DNA of 64,000 nt from Porphyromonadaceae bacterium UBA4262 (GTDB lineage: Bacteria > Bacteroidota > Bacteroidia > Bacteroidales > Muribaculaceae). Of the stretch, positions 40,958 through 49,321 are shown piece after piece (the first letter of the stretch is position 1; each line of letters begins with the position of its first letter). The notes under the pieces are model-generated. The model was not told the origin of the DNA and searched no databases. It was given only the letters and a program-made list of their open reading frames with translations. Position numbers and translations under genes: made by a program. The stretch lies in contig DGWI01000042.1 in assembly GCA_002396085.1 (NCBI GenBank), positions 17,004 through 81,003 on the forward strand. Direction: 5' to 3'.

Positions 40958-41974
40958 ATGAAGAAAATCATTTGTCTCGCCCTTGTGGCTGCTTTTGGAC
41001 TATGCGCAATGGCACAGTCAAAGGCTGCTCAAGTTTTCGATAAGATAGCCGAGCGGTTCACATTCTCGGGCTATGCCCAGCTGGGCTGGGAATACCACGA
41101 CCAGAGCGACCCTAATAACGAATTCAAGCTCAACAAACTCATTATCATGAGCAAATTGCGCATCACCGACAACTGGAGCGCATTCGCAATGTTTGACTTC
41201 AAGGGCTTCACGCTGCAAGAGTTGTGGACCAACTACAGCGTTAAGCCCTGGCTCAACATCAAGTTGGGTCAGTTCAAGACACCATTCAGCATCGAGAACC
41301 CTTTGTCACCGTCCATCCTCGAGACTGTGGACCAGCCCTCGCTGGCTACAAGCTACATGGTGATGGGCAGCGGCCTGATGATGCCCAAGGGAGCCGGACG
41401 TGATATCGGTCTGACAGTTTATGGCGATGCAGGCCGCTATGTGAGTTACGATTTGGCTGTGATGAACGGTGCCGGACGAGGCAAGAGTGATGACAACTCG
41501 TGGAAGGACTTTGTGGCACGGCTGACGTTGCATCCACTCAAGTGCCTGGATGTGAGCGCCTCGACCATCCTGGGCAAGGGTGCGACCGACATACTCAACG
41601 AGGTCGATCGTTATCTGGTGTGGAAAGACCGTGAAGTCAAACTGGACTACACGCGCAGCCGCTGGGCCGTGGGAGCCTACCTGAAAACCGCTCCAATTGA
41701 TGTGAGAGCCGAATGGATGTGGGGCAAGGATGGAGAGATGGACAGCAATGGCGGCTATGTAACCGCACTGGTCAAAAATGTGGGCGTCAAGGGGCTGGAC
41801 CTGATCGGGTCATTCAACCATCTGGAGATGTTCAGCACTACTGACCGTTACTATGCCGGAGTCCAGTACTGGGTGTACAAGAAGTGCCGTGTGCAAGCCG
41901 GCTACAGCTACACAAAGATCAAACCCCTGGAGGGTGAGAATGGCATCCTGACTCAAGTGCAGGTCGCTTTCTAA
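40958..41974 (+). CDS. OprO/OprP-like porin
   Basis: A 338-residue outer membrane protein. A signal peptide (MKKIICLALVAAFGLCAMAQ) is followed by an amphipathic beta-strand pattern throughout, starting RFTFSGYAQLGWEYHDQ and ending with the aromatic C-terminal strand (ILTQVQVAF). The segments LNIKLGQFKTPFSIENPLSP and YYAGVQYWVYKKCRVQAGYSYTK are typical of the phosphate-selective porin O/P family as used in Bacteroidetes; true selectivity is not deducible. The 51-codon upstream extension of the frame is rejected because it contains the promoter. Confidence 0.86.
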   Translation: MKKIICLALVAAFGLCAMAQSKAAQVFDKIAERFTFSGYAQLGWEYHDQSDPNNEFKLNKLIIMSKLRITDNWSAFAMFDFKGFTLQELWTNYSVKPWLNIKLGQFKTPFSIENPLSPSILETVDQPSLATSYMVMGSGLMMPKGAGRDIGLTVYGDAGRYVSYDLAVMNGAGRGKSDDNSWKDFVARLTLHPLKCLDVSASTILGKGATDILNEVDRYLVWKDREVKLDYTRSRWAVGAYLKTAPIDVRAEWMWGKDGEMDSNGGYVTALVKNVGVKGLDLIGSFNHLEMFSTTDRYYAGVQYWVYKKCRVQAGYSYTKIKPLEGENGILTQVQVAF

Positions 41975-42007
41975 CAGTTTAATGGCTGACTACAGGATGA
42001 ATTGAAG

Positions 42008-42874
42008 ATGCGAAAACACATTATATATATTGCGATGGCACTATTTGCGGCAAGCGCAATGCCCCTGGCTGCACAGAACAGCGAGGACGACTATGACGAG
42101 AGCATCCGCATGCCCATACGCCGTCTCCACCCTGAACGTGAGCGCGAAAAGGCTCGCAAGAAACTGCAGCAAGAACTTGATGCTAAGAACAAAAGTCAGC
42201 AGACATCAGACGACGCGTGGGAGGACAACAACCAGCCTAAGCCCAAGAAAGACAATCGTCGTGTCGTGGGCAAGTCGGCACTACCACAGTCGACAGCCGA
42301 CAAGTCGGTCATCAACGAGTTGCTGAGCAAGGACTACTCACTCGTGGAGTATCTGCCCGCCGCGCCACAGCCGATGCGCTGGAAAGATGACCCCATCCGT
42401 GAGACCGAAAATGAGTTGCTGATGCAGGTAAGCAAAAGTTCGCCCCAATCTGGCACTATGCGCTACATGCCTCGCGATGTGTCGATGTCACGCACCGAGA
42501 ATGCATTCTATGCCTACTTTACCACCTCGGGCGGCCAGGTCGAGCCCCTGCACCTGCGCGTCCAGTACTATGCCGACGACCCGTTGCAGTTCAACGACAT
42601 CCTGTTTCAGATCGACGGCTTTGACTACCGTTACCGAGCCACATCGCCTCGTCGCGGCAAGGGTACGGGCCGCATGATCTGGGAAGAGAGCGACCAGGTG
42701 GCTGTCGCCGCCAACAAAGACCTGATCTATGCCTTGTCGCATGCCCACTGGGTGCGCATGTCACTAGTGGGTGCCGATGGCACCAAACATGTGAAAATGT
42801 TAACAGAAAAGCAAATTCGCGACTTCTATTCCATTTTGCAACTCTACCGATTGTTGGGAGGCGAAATTGACTGA
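42008..42874 (+). CDS. Exported protein of unknown function, paralogue 1
   Basis: A 288-residue protein with a signal peptide (MRKHIIYIAMALFAASAMPLAAQ), a charged, probably disordered linker (about residues 30-85, rich in Lys/Glu/Gln), and a C-terminal domain of about 195 residues. The domain is shared with the gene at 43057: common segments are LLSKDYSLxEYLP, LRVQYYADDPLQF, IDGFDY, RGKGxGxMIWE and DKDLIYALxH-like. I do not recognise the family. It follows the porin by 33 bases without its own clear promoter, and a strong terminator closes the unit. A periplasmic location is expected. Confidence 0.75.
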   Translation: MRKHIIYIAMALFAASAMPLAAQNSEDDYDESIRMPIRRLHPEREREKARKKLQQELDAKNKSQQTSDDAWEDNNQPKPKKDNRRVVGKSALPQSTADKSVINELLSKDYSLVEYLPAAPQPMRWKDDPIRETENELLMQVSKSSPQSGTMRYMPRDVSMSRTENAFYAYFTTSGGQVEPLHLRVQYYADDPLQFNDILFQIDGFDYRYRATSPRRGKGTGRMIWEESDQVAVAANKDLIYALSHAHWVRMSLVGADGTKHVKMLTEKQIRDFYSILQLYRLLGGEID

Positions 42875-42897
42875 CCTCTGTCTCACAAACCGCACCA

Positions 42898-42937
42898 CAA
42901 GCCTTGTCCTGAAGCATTGACAAGGCTTCTTTTTTGC
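42898..42937 (+). terminator. Terminator after paralogue 1
   Basis: The stem AGCCTTGTC / GACAAGGCT (9 bp) with a 10-base loop is followed by TCTTTTTT. Confidence 0.88.
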
Positions 42938-42996
42938 GTTTTCGGGTTGTTTACGAACCCAAATAATTTTTTTTTGTAAATTTTTTTGAGTTTTAT

Positions 42997-43027
42997 TTTG
43001 TAAATTCAAAACTTCGTTGTAATTTTG
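42997..43027 (+). promoter_or_regulatory. Promoter of paralogue 2
   Basis: TTTG (42997-43000), 19 bases, TAATTTTG (43020-43027). The leader is about 25 nt. Confidence 0.75.
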
Positions 43028-43056
43028 TGCCGTAAAAACAATCCTGTGTTATCAAG

Positions 43057-43815
43057 ATGAATAAAACGACCCTCTACCGTCACTTCGTTCCGGCACTTGC
43101 TTCTAGTGCCCTGTTGATTTGCGTAAGCAGTTGTGCATTGTTTGGCAACCCCAATTGCCACTGCACGCACCCAGGGCCCTGTGTTTGCTGCACTCAGGAT
43201 CAGTCTGAACGAGTTGTCGTGGGTCACCGTCCCGTCCAGCAGGACTCGACAGTCGACAAGTCCTACCTTAAGGCCCTGCTCAGCAAGGACTACTCACTGC
43301 ACGAGTACCTGCCCGAAGAGCCCAAACGCCTGGTGTGGGTTGATGACACAGTGCATGAGACAATCGGTGAACTTCAAGACTATTTCAAGACGAGCAACGG
43401 CATGACGATGGCTCGCAACTTGACCACCGACTACACCGAGAACGCCATCTACTTCTATTTCAGGGAACGCTATGACGGCACCCCCGAACCACTGCGCCTG
43501 CGCGTGCAATACTATGCCGACGACCCGCTGCAGTTCGAGAAGTTGCACTTCATCATTGATGGCTTTGACTACTACTTCACGCCCACCAACTTCCAGCGCG
43601 GCAAGGGCAAGGGCATCATGATCTGGGAAACCAGTGATGACCCGCTGACCGCTTCGGACAAAGACCTAATCTATGCACTCACCCACTGCAAGTGGTGCCA
43701 GTTGAAGATTATGGGCAAAGACGGCATGCAGCACGTCAAGATGATCAGCGACAGCCAATTTGACGATTTCCGTCGCACGCTGAAGTACTACCGCCTGAAG
43801 GGTGGCACATTCTGA
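43057..43815 (+). CDS. Lipoprotein of unknown function, paralogue 2
   Basis: A 252-residue predicted lipoprotein: the signal ends ALLICVSSC, giving a lipidated Cys26. A short Cys-rich stretch follows (NPNCHCTHPGPCVCC), unusual for this compartment and possibly metal-binding or disulfide-bonded. The C-terminal domain of about 190 residues is roughly half identical to that of the gene at 42008 (LRLRVQYYADDPLQF, IIDGFDYYF, RGKGKGIMIWE, DKDLIYALTHCKW). It has its own promoter and terminator, so the pair is tandem but independently expressed. The function is unknown. Confidence 0.75.
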   Translation: MNKTTLYRHFVPALASSALLICVSSCALFGNPNCHCTHPGPCVCCTQDQSERVVVGHRPVQQDSTVDKSYLKALLSKDYSLHEYLPEEPKRLVWVDDTVHETIGELQDYFKTSNGMTMARNLTTDYTENAIYFYFRERYDGTPEPLRLRVQYYADDPLQFEKLHFIIDGFDYYFTPTNFQRGKGKGIMIWETSDDPLTASDKDLIYALTHCKWCQLKIMGKDGMQHVKMISDSQFDDFRRTLKYYRLKGGTF

Positions 43816-43867
43816 GGAAAATTCTAATACTCAAGGTAAATATATAATAATGGTTTGTACATGCGAG

Positions 43868-43904
43868 AAGGGTTCCAGCCGTGTTGGCCAGAACCCTTTG
43901 CTTT
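43868..43904 (+). terminator. Terminator after paralogue 2
   Basis: The stem AAGGGTTC / GAACCCTT, closing a 15-base loop, is followed by TGCTTTTT. Confidence 0.7.
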
Positions 43905-43927
43905 TTATCGTTTGTTAGCGGATGAGC

Positions 43928-43970
43928 ACAAAAAAAAGATAGTCTAAGCGTGTGTCTTGGGCTATCTTTT
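43928..43970 (-). terminator. Terminator of the DUF2582 gene
   Basis: On the minus strand AAAGATAGCCCAAG pairs with CTTAGACTATCTTT (imperfect), followed by a run of T. Confidence 0.75.
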
Positions 43971-44032
43971 GGATGTTTCGGGAGCCTCACTGCCACTCTT
44001 GCAGTCTCCCGCAGTCAGAATTCAGTCAGGTG

Positions 44033-44236
44033 TTAGAGCAGAGTGACCTCAACGTCAGTCTCAGTTGCTTCGACATTCACCTTACCTTCACGGGCAAGCC
44101 AGCCAATTGCAGCATAGAGTTCCTTCTCTTTGAGTTTAGTTGCTTTCTTCAGCCCCTTAACACTGAGGGTGCTGTTGGCATCGTTCAGCGCATTCCATGT
44201 AGCGCCAGCCCATAATCCAATAGTTTCAACGTTCAT
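44033..44236 (-). CDS. DUF2582 winged-helix protein
   Basis: A 67-residue protein of the small winged-helix family DUF2582 (PF10771). It reads GLWAGATWNALND, LSVKGLKKATKLKEKELYAAIGWLAREGKVNV: a compact helix-turn-helix followed by a beta wing. It is likely DNA- or nucleic-acid-binding, though targets are unknown. It is monocistronic with its own consensus promoter and terminator, between an unknown lipoprotein gene and rsgA. Confidence 0.85.
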   Translation of the reverse strand: MNVETIGLWAGATWNALNDANSTLSVKGLKKATKLKEKELYAAIGWLAREGKVNVEATETDVEVTLL

Positions 44237-44272
44237 AAATACAAAAATTTAATATAACATCAAAAATCGGGG

Positions 44273-44304
44273 CAAATTTACATCAATATTTCATATCATA
44301 CAAA
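44273..44304 (-). promoter_or_regulatory. Promoter of the DUF2582 gene
   Basis: Minus strand: TTTG (complement of 44301-44304), 20 bases, TAAATTTG (complement of 44273-44280). The leader is about 30 nt. Confidence 0.75.
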
Positions 44305-44427
44305 TTAGAGAGCCAAAAAAGTTGCTGAAAAACATAAAAACTGCCTTTTTTGGTAAGAAACAAACACGAATCATGCCCCACACGACTTCTTGCCAGGCAT
44401 AATAGAATTCACTTCAATTTTTTTTTG

Positions 44428-44435
44428 TAATTTTG
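44428..44435 (+). promoter_or_regulatory. -7 element just before rsgA
   Basis: TAATTTTG ends only 4 bases before the rsgA ATG, so the transcript would start at or next to the start codon. No -33 TTTG at usual spacing; a T-rich tract precedes it. Confidence 0.55.
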
Positions 44436-44439
44436 CAGC

Positions 44440-45375
44440 ATGAAAGGACTGGTAGTCAAGAATACGGGCAGTTGGTATGTGGTTCGTCCCAGCGAAGGCA
44501 ACTTGATCAACTGCAAAATTAAGGGTAACTTGCGGCTGAAGGGATTCCGCTGCACCAACCCTGTTGCCGTTGGCGACACAGTAAGTTGCGAGACGCGCCC
44601 TGACGGCACAGCCTGGATCACATCCATCGAGCCTCGGCGCAATTACATCATCCGTCGTGCCAGCAACTTGAGCAAGGAATTCCAGATTATCGCCGCCAAC
44701 CTTGACCAGGCCGTACTGGTGGTTACGCTCATGAATCCTGTGACCAACACCACGTTTATTGACCGCTTCCTTGCCACAGCCATGGCCTACAGCGTACCTG
44801 CCATGCTGGTCATTAACAAGGTGGATCTGCTCACCGATGCCGATGACCGTGACCTGCTCGACGCTGTCGCCCACCTGTATCGCACCATTGGCTACCCTGT
44901 TGTACTCACATCGACTGTTACAGGCCAGGGCACTGATGAGTTGCGTTTGTCGCTTTCGGGCAAGACGTCATTGTTTTCGGGCAATTCAGGCGTAGGCAAG
45001 AGCAGTCTCATCAATCGGTTGATACCCGAGGCACAGTTGCGTGTGGGCAATGTGAGCGAGGCACATCACACCGGCATGCACACCACGACGTTCAGCGAGA
45101 TGCTTGACCTGCCCGACGGCGGTTGCCTGATTGACACGCCGGGAGTCAAGGGGTTCGGAACCATTGACTTTGAACGCAGTGAAGTAGCGCACTACTTCCC
45201 CGAGATATTCAAAGTGTCGGCTCAGTGCCGCTTTGGCAATTGCACGCATACGCACGAGCCAGGCTGTGCCGTGCGCGACGCTGTCGAGCAGAGCCTCATC
45301 AGCCAGTCACGCTATGCCAGTTACTTGAGCATCATCGAAGACGACCCTAACGACAAATACCGTAAGCCCTATTGA
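44440..45375 (+). CDS. rsgA: Small ribosomal subunit biogenesis GTPase RsgA
   Basis: A 311-residue circularly permuted GTPase. An N-terminal OB domain (about residues 1-75) is followed by the permuted G domain with G4 NKVDL (126-130) before G1 GNSGVGKS (181-188) and G3 DTPG (232-235). The zinc-binding C-terminal domain has Cys263, Cys268, His270 and Cys276 (CRFGNCTHTHEPGC). It tests late 30S assembly. The ATG lies 4 bases past a perfect -7 box, which suggests a leaderless mRNA. Confidence 0.96.
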   Translation: MKGLVVKNTGSWYVVRPSEGNLINCKIKGNLRLKGFRCTNPVAVGDTVSCETRPDGTAWITSIEPRRNYIIRRASNLSKEFQIIAANLDQAVLVVTLMNPVTNTTFIDRFLATAMAYSVPAMLVINKVDLLTDADDRDLLDAVAHLYRTIGYPVVLTSTVTGQGTDELRLSLSGKTSLFSGNSGVGKSSLINRLIPEAQLRVGNVSEAHHTGMHTTTFSEMLDLPDGGCLIDTPGVKGFGTIDFERSEVAHYFPEIFKVSAQCRFGNCTHTHEPGCAVRDAVEQSLISQSRYASYLSIIEDDPNDKYRKPY

Positions 45376-45504
45376 CCAGCCCGAAGAGCACCGATCATCA
45401 GTCCCCCCGAAAAACGTGAAAAAACGCATATAGCGGCATTTTTTTTGACATTTTACTGCTTATGTCGATTTTTTGTAGTACTTTTGTGGAATAATTGGGA
45501 AACT

Positions 45505-45798
45505 ATGGCATCAGAACTCCATGACCGCCTTGAGCGGCTTCAACGCAAGAGCGCTGTCCTGATTGAAAAATACCAGGCATTGTTGGCTCAGAGCCAACAG
45601 ACTGCGCGTGAGTTGGAGGAGTCGACTGCATCCAATGCCCGCCTGAAGGCTCAGATTGAGCAATTGGAGCATGAGAATGAGTACCTGAGACTGTCCCACA
45701 CGGTGGCTCCCACCGCCGAATCGGTCGCCCAGACACGTGCCATAATATCCAAATTAGTGCGGGACATTGACCGCTGCATCTCACAACTGAACACTTAA
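45505..45798 (+). CDS. Small coiled-coil protein upstream of zapA
   Basis: A 97-residue protein, almost wholly helical with heptads (residues about 3-65: LHDRLERLQRKSAVLIEKYQ, then ARELEESTASNARLKAQIEQ, LEHENEYLRL) and a short C-terminal helix. No transmembrane segment or signal. ATG 45505 is used; the longer frame would run through the -7 element TACTTTTG at 45479. It sits directly before zapA. Its size and coiled-coil nature recall ZapB-like division proteins, but that is inference from context only. Confidence 0.78.
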   Translation: MASELHDRLERLQRKSAVLIEKYQALLAQSQQTARELEESTASNARLKAQIEQLEHENEYLRLSHTVAPTAESVAQTRAIISKLVRDIDRCISQLNT

Positions 45799-45837
45799 TT
45801 ATAATTAATAATTAAGAATTAATAATTAATAATTGAA
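45799..45837. repeat. Spacer repeat, AATTAATAATTAAGAATT type
   Basis: Direct AATTAATAATTAA units follow the coiled-coil gene's stop and make up most of the spacer towards zapA. Confidence 0.65.
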
Positions 45838-45889
45838 TGTCGACCAACTCATGGCAGTTGGTAACGAGATAAATAGTTCCAGCGCGACA

Positions 45890-46186
45890 ATGGCTGACGA
45901 GAAACAGAATATATGGATTCATTTGGCCGACACCAAGGCAATGCCCCTGAGCATTGACCGCGAGGCCGAGAGCACCTACCGCGAGGCCGAAAAATTGGTC
46001 AACACGCTATGGGAGCGCTGGATGAACCGTTTCTCTGACAGCAGTACGTCGCATGAAGTCTTGGCTCGTGTGGCCTTCCAGTTTGCTCGTCTGTATCTGG
46101 AAACCTACCAGGACAACAAGAACGTCAATGACTACCTGACCGAGTTTGAACAAAAACTCGACGAGATTGTCTTGAAGATAGATTAG
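45890..46186 (+). CDS. zapA: Cell division protein ZapA family
   Basis: A 98-residue protein of the ZapA family. The N-terminal beta/helix domain reads NIWIHLADTKAMPLSIDREAESTYREAEKLVNTLWERW, then a long C-terminal helix follows (VAFQFARLYLETYQDNKNVNDYLTEFEQKLDEIV). ZapA crosslinks FtsZ filaments. ATG 45890 gives the usual length; a TTG at 45833 would add 19 residues derived partly from the spacer repeat and is rejected. It is followed by a probable structured RNA and rny, an arrangement I recall from other Bacteroidales. Confidence 0.82.
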   Translation: MADEKQNIWIHLADTKAMPLSIDREAESTYREAEKLVNTLWERWMNRFSDSSTSHEVLARVAFQFARLYLETYQDNKNVNDYLTEFEQKLDEIVLKID

Positions 46187-46231
46187 CCTTCATCGACTTG
46201 TCGCAATGCGACAAGTCGCCCCGAAGTGACT

Positions 46232-46347
46232 AGGCTATCAACGACACACCGAAATTAGGTTCCTGCACTGTATTCATTGCCTATAATGCCGCCCCATCAT
46301 GGCTGTGGCGTTTCATTAGTGCGCAATGAGTGTGGTGCATTTTTTTA
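46232..46347 (+). ncRNA. Probable structured RNA, candidate 6S RNA (6S-Flavo type)
   Basis: Between zapA and rny a long imperfect hairpin is seen. TGCACTGTATTCATTGC (from 46264) pairs with GCAATGAGTGTGGTGCA (ending 46339) over 17 positions including G-U pairs. After an internal bulge, CTATAATGCCGCC pairs with GGCGTTTCATTAG. A T run (46340-46347) ends the RNA. A rod with an internal bulge ending in a T tract resembles 6S RNA, and the zapA-rny location fits what I recall of Bacteroidales. The 5' end is uncertain, and a short perfect hairpin lies at 46197-46215. It could instead be a terminator-like zapA 3' UTR. Confidence 0.45.
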
Positions 46348-46378
46348 TTAATATATAAAACAACATTATTTCAAAACA

Positions 46379-47926
46379 ATGGACATTAACATTATAGTTG
46401 CTATTGTTCTCATTGCTGCGGCATTTGCACTGGGCATGTTTCTTGCCCAGATGATGTCGAAACGCAATGCCAAGTCGGCGGCCAACGAGATTATCGAGAA
46501 GGCACGCCTTGAGGCCGAAGTGCTGAAAAACAACGAGGTCATTAAAGGTAAGGAAGAAGGTATGGGTATCCAGCGTGATGCTGAGAAGCAGGCCAACGCT
46601 CGCCTGTCGAAGGTTCAGGCGGTCGAAGCCAAACTCAAGCAACGCGAGATGCAGTTGAACCAGCAGCAAGGCGAGGTTCAGCGCAAGCGCAACGAGGTTG
46701 ACAACCTCAAGGCTAGCGTCGACCACCAAAGCCAGGTGCTGGATGACCGCAAGAAAGAGGTCGACCGTCTGGAAAAGACCGTGCGCGACACCCTGGAGCA
46801 TGTGAGCGGACTGAGTGCTGAGGAAGCCAAGGAGAAATTGGTCGAGAGTCTGCGTGACGAGGCCAAGACCGCTGCCGCCAGTTACATCAATGACATCATG
46901 GACGATGCCAAACTGACAGCCAACAAGGAAGCCAAGCGCATCATCGTCGAGACCATCCAGCGCGTAGCCACTGAGACTGCCATCGAGAACGCCGTGACCG
47001 TGTTCCACATTGACAATGACGAGATCAAGGGTCGCATCATCGGTCGTGAGGGCCGCAACATCCGCGCCTTGGAAGCCGCTACCGGCATCGAGATTATCGT
47101 TGACGACACACCTGAAGCCATTGTGCTGTCAGGTTTTGACCCTGTGCGCCGCGAGATTGCCCGTCTGGCTCTGCACCAGTTGGTGGCCGATGGTCGCATT
47201 CACCCAGCCCGCATCGAGGAGGTTGTTGCCAAGGTTCGCCGTCAGGTTGAGGATGAAATCATCGAGACTGGCAAGCGCACCGCCATCGACCTGGGTATCC
47301 ATGGTCTGCATCCCGAACTCATCCGCCTCATCGGCAAGATGAAATACCGCTCAAGTTATGGCCAAAACCTGTTGCAGCACTCGCGCGAGACAGCCAACCT
47401 GTGTGCCATCATGGCCAGCGAGCTGGGACTGAATCCCAAGAAGGCCCGCCGTGCCGGTCTGCTGCATGACATCGGCAAGGTGCCCGATGACGAGCCGGAA
47501 TTGCCGCATGCTCAACTGGGCATGAAGTTGGCCGAGAAATACAAGGAGAAGGCCGACATCTGCAACGCCATCGGTGCACACCACGACGAGGAGGAGGCCA
47601 CCAGCCTGTATGCTCCCATTGTGCAAGTGTGCGATGCCATCTCGGGTGCCCGTCCCGGTGCCCGCCGTGAGGTGGTCGAAGCCTACATCAAGCGTCTGAA
47701 TGATCTGGAGAAACTGGCTCTGAGTTACCCCGGCGTGGTCAAGACCTACGCCATCCAGGCCGGTCGCGAGTTGCGTGTCATCGTGGGTGCCGACAAGATC
47801 AGCGATGCCGAGACCGAGAAACTCAGTACAGAGATTGCACAGAAGATTCAGGACGAACTCACCTATCCCGGACAGGTGCGCATCACCGTCATCCGCGAGA
47901 CCCGCGCCGTCAGTTACGCCAAATAA
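46379..47926 (+). CDS. rny: Ribonuclease Y
   Basis: A 515-residue membrane-anchored endoribonuclease that initiates mRNA decay. An N-terminal transmembrane helix (about 4-22) is followed by a long coiled coil (about 30-165), a KH domain with GRIIGREGRNIRALEAATG, and an HD domain with the metal pair His363-Asp364 in LLHDIGKVPDD. GRELRVIVGADKISD marks the C-terminal region. Full length for the family. It starts 31 bases after the T tract of the RNA candidate and is followed 9 bases on by the RicT-like gene. Confidence 0.96.
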   Translation: MDINIIVAIVLIAAAFALGMFLAQMMSKRNAKSAANEIIEKARLEAEVLKNNEVIKGKEEGMGIQRDAEKQANARLSKVQAVEAKLKQREMQLNQQQGEVQRKRNEVDNLKASVDHQSQVLDDRKKEVDRLEKTVRDTLEHVSGLSAEEAKEKLVESLRDEAKTAAASYINDIMDDAKLTANKEAKRIIVETIQRVATETAIENAVTVFHIDNDEIKGRIIGREGRNIRALEAATGIEIIVDDTPEAIVLSGFDPVRREIARLALHQLVADGRIHPARIEEVVAKVRRQVEDEIIETGKRTAIDLGIHGLHPELIRLIGKMKYRSSYGQNLLQHSRETANLCAIMASELGLNPKKARRAGLLHDIGKVPDDEPELPHAQLGMKLAEKYKEKADICNAIGAHHDEEEATSLYAPIVQVCDAISGARPGARREVVEAYIKRLNDLEKLALSYPGVVKTYAIQAGRELRVIVGADKISDAETEKLSTEIAQKIQDELTYPGQVRITVIRETRAVSYAK

Positions 47927-47935
47927 TGTGAGGTG

Positions 47936-49321
47936 ATGAACGACGAGATTAACAAACTACCCGTCCCACCTCTTCCCGACGAGGGCGACTGCGTGCAGTG
48001 CAGCAATCCGTGCTGTGGCGGCGAGTGCCACAGCCGTAGCAACCTGCACAGCTACAACTGGCTAGGCGACATACCAGGCGGTGAGGCCGACTTTGACATC
48101 GTCGAGGTACACTTCAAGAACACCCGTCGTGGGTTTTACCACAACTCGTCGCACCTGGACCTTGCCGTCGGTGACCTCGTGGCTGTCGAAGCCAACCCAG
48201 GGCATGACATCGGTCAAGTGGCCATGACAGGACGATTGGTCAAACTGCAGATGCGCCGTGCCAACCTCAAACCCGATGCCGAGATTCTGCGGGTATTCCG
48301 CAAGGCCAAACCTGCCGACCTTGAGCGGTTTGAGGCTGCAAAGGCCCGTGAGGTGGACACGATGATACGCTCGCGACAGATTGCTGCAGATCTGGGTCTG
48401 AAGATGAAGATAGGCGACGTGGAGTATCAAGGTGACGGTAACAAGGCTATCTTCTACTACATAGCCGACGAGCGCGTCGACTTCCGCCAACTCATCAAGG
48501 TGCTTGCCGATGTTTTCAGGATTCGTGTCGAGATGAAGCAGATTGGTGCCCGCCAAGAGGCTGGTCGCATCGGCGGCATCGGCCCATGCGGTCGACCGCT
48601 GTGTTGCGCCAGTTGGATGACTAACTTTGTCTCGGTAGCAACAAGTGCTGCACGTTTTCAGGATATCTCACTCAACCCGCAGAAGTTGGCAGGTCAGTGT
48701 GCTAAACTCAAGTGCTGTATCAACTTTGAGGTAGACACATACGTCGAAGCATCCAAACAGATGCCGCACAAGGACACTATGCTCGAGACCAAAGATGCCA
48801 CCTACTATCAGTTCAAGACCGACATCCTCAAGGGCGAGGTAACCTTCTCGACCGACAAGAACGTGCCCGCCAACCTGGTGACACTTCCGCGTGAGCGTGT
48901 GTTTGAAGTGATGGCTCTGAATCGTAATAGTGTCAAGCCCGACAAACTGTTGCCCGATGATGCCGAGCATGCTGTCGAGGTGAAGGCCTTTGGCGACATC
49001 TTGGGCCAGGATGCCATCAACCGATTTGACCGCAAGAAGAAGAACCGCAACAAGAAGAAAAGCGGTGACCGCAAGGCACAAGCCCCTGGCGAGCGTCCTA
49101 CAAAACCTGACAAGGGTGAACGCCCTCGCAGCGACAAGGGAGACCAGCAACACGAGCGGCCACGTGGGGACAAGCGTGATCACCCCCGCCCTGACGCGCC
49201 CCAAGCCAGGAACGACATACGTCGCTCGCAACGGCCTGACAAGGTGCAACGCAACCGCCAACCCAAACCCAACCGTCGCGAAGGCAGAGATGGCTCGCAG
49301 AACCCTCAGAATAAAGGCTAA
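47936..49321 (+). CDS. RicT-like PSP1 domain protein
   Basis: A 461-residue cytosolic protein. An N-terminal Cys-rich segment (GDCVQCSNPCCGGECHSRSN) is followed by the PSP1 C-terminal domain, with the highly conserved GPCGRPLCCASWM and LAGQCAKLKCCINFE. In Bacillus the RicT-RicA-RicF complex binds Fe-S clusters and modulates RNase Y, so the location immediately after rny is suggestive. The last 110 residues are low-complexity and rich in Lys, Arg, Pro and Asp, probably RNA-binding or disordered. ATG 47936 is chosen over GTG 47933. Its 3' end overlaps gldH by 32 bases. Confidence 0.88.
   Translation: MNDEINKLPVPPLPDEGDCVQCSNPCCGGECHSRSNLHSYNWLGDIPGGEADFDIVEVHFKNTRRGFYHNSSHLDLAVGDLVAVEANPGHDIGQVAMTGRLVKLQMRRANLKPDAEILRVFRKAKPADLERFEAAKAREVDTMIRSRQIAADLGLKMKIGDVEYQGDGNKAIFYYIADERVDFRQLIKVLADVFRIRVEMKQIGARQEAGRIGGIGPCGRPLCCASWMTNFVSVATSAARFQDISLNPQKLAGQCAKLKCCINFEVDTYVEASKQMPHKDTMLETKDATYYQFKTDILKGEVTFSTDKNVPANLVTLPRERVFEVMALNRNSVKPDKLLPDDAEHAVEVKAFGDILGQDAINRFDRKKKNRNKKKSGDRKAQAPGERPTKPDKGERPRSDKGDQQHERPRGDKRDHPRPDAPQARNDIRRSQRPDKVQRNRQPKPNRREGRDGSQNPQNKG

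Noticed and set aside
48990..49289. An N-terminal extension of GldH by 100 residues
   Set aside because: The extension lies in the wrong frame over the ricT-like gene's tail; ATG 49290 gives a proper lipoprotein signal.
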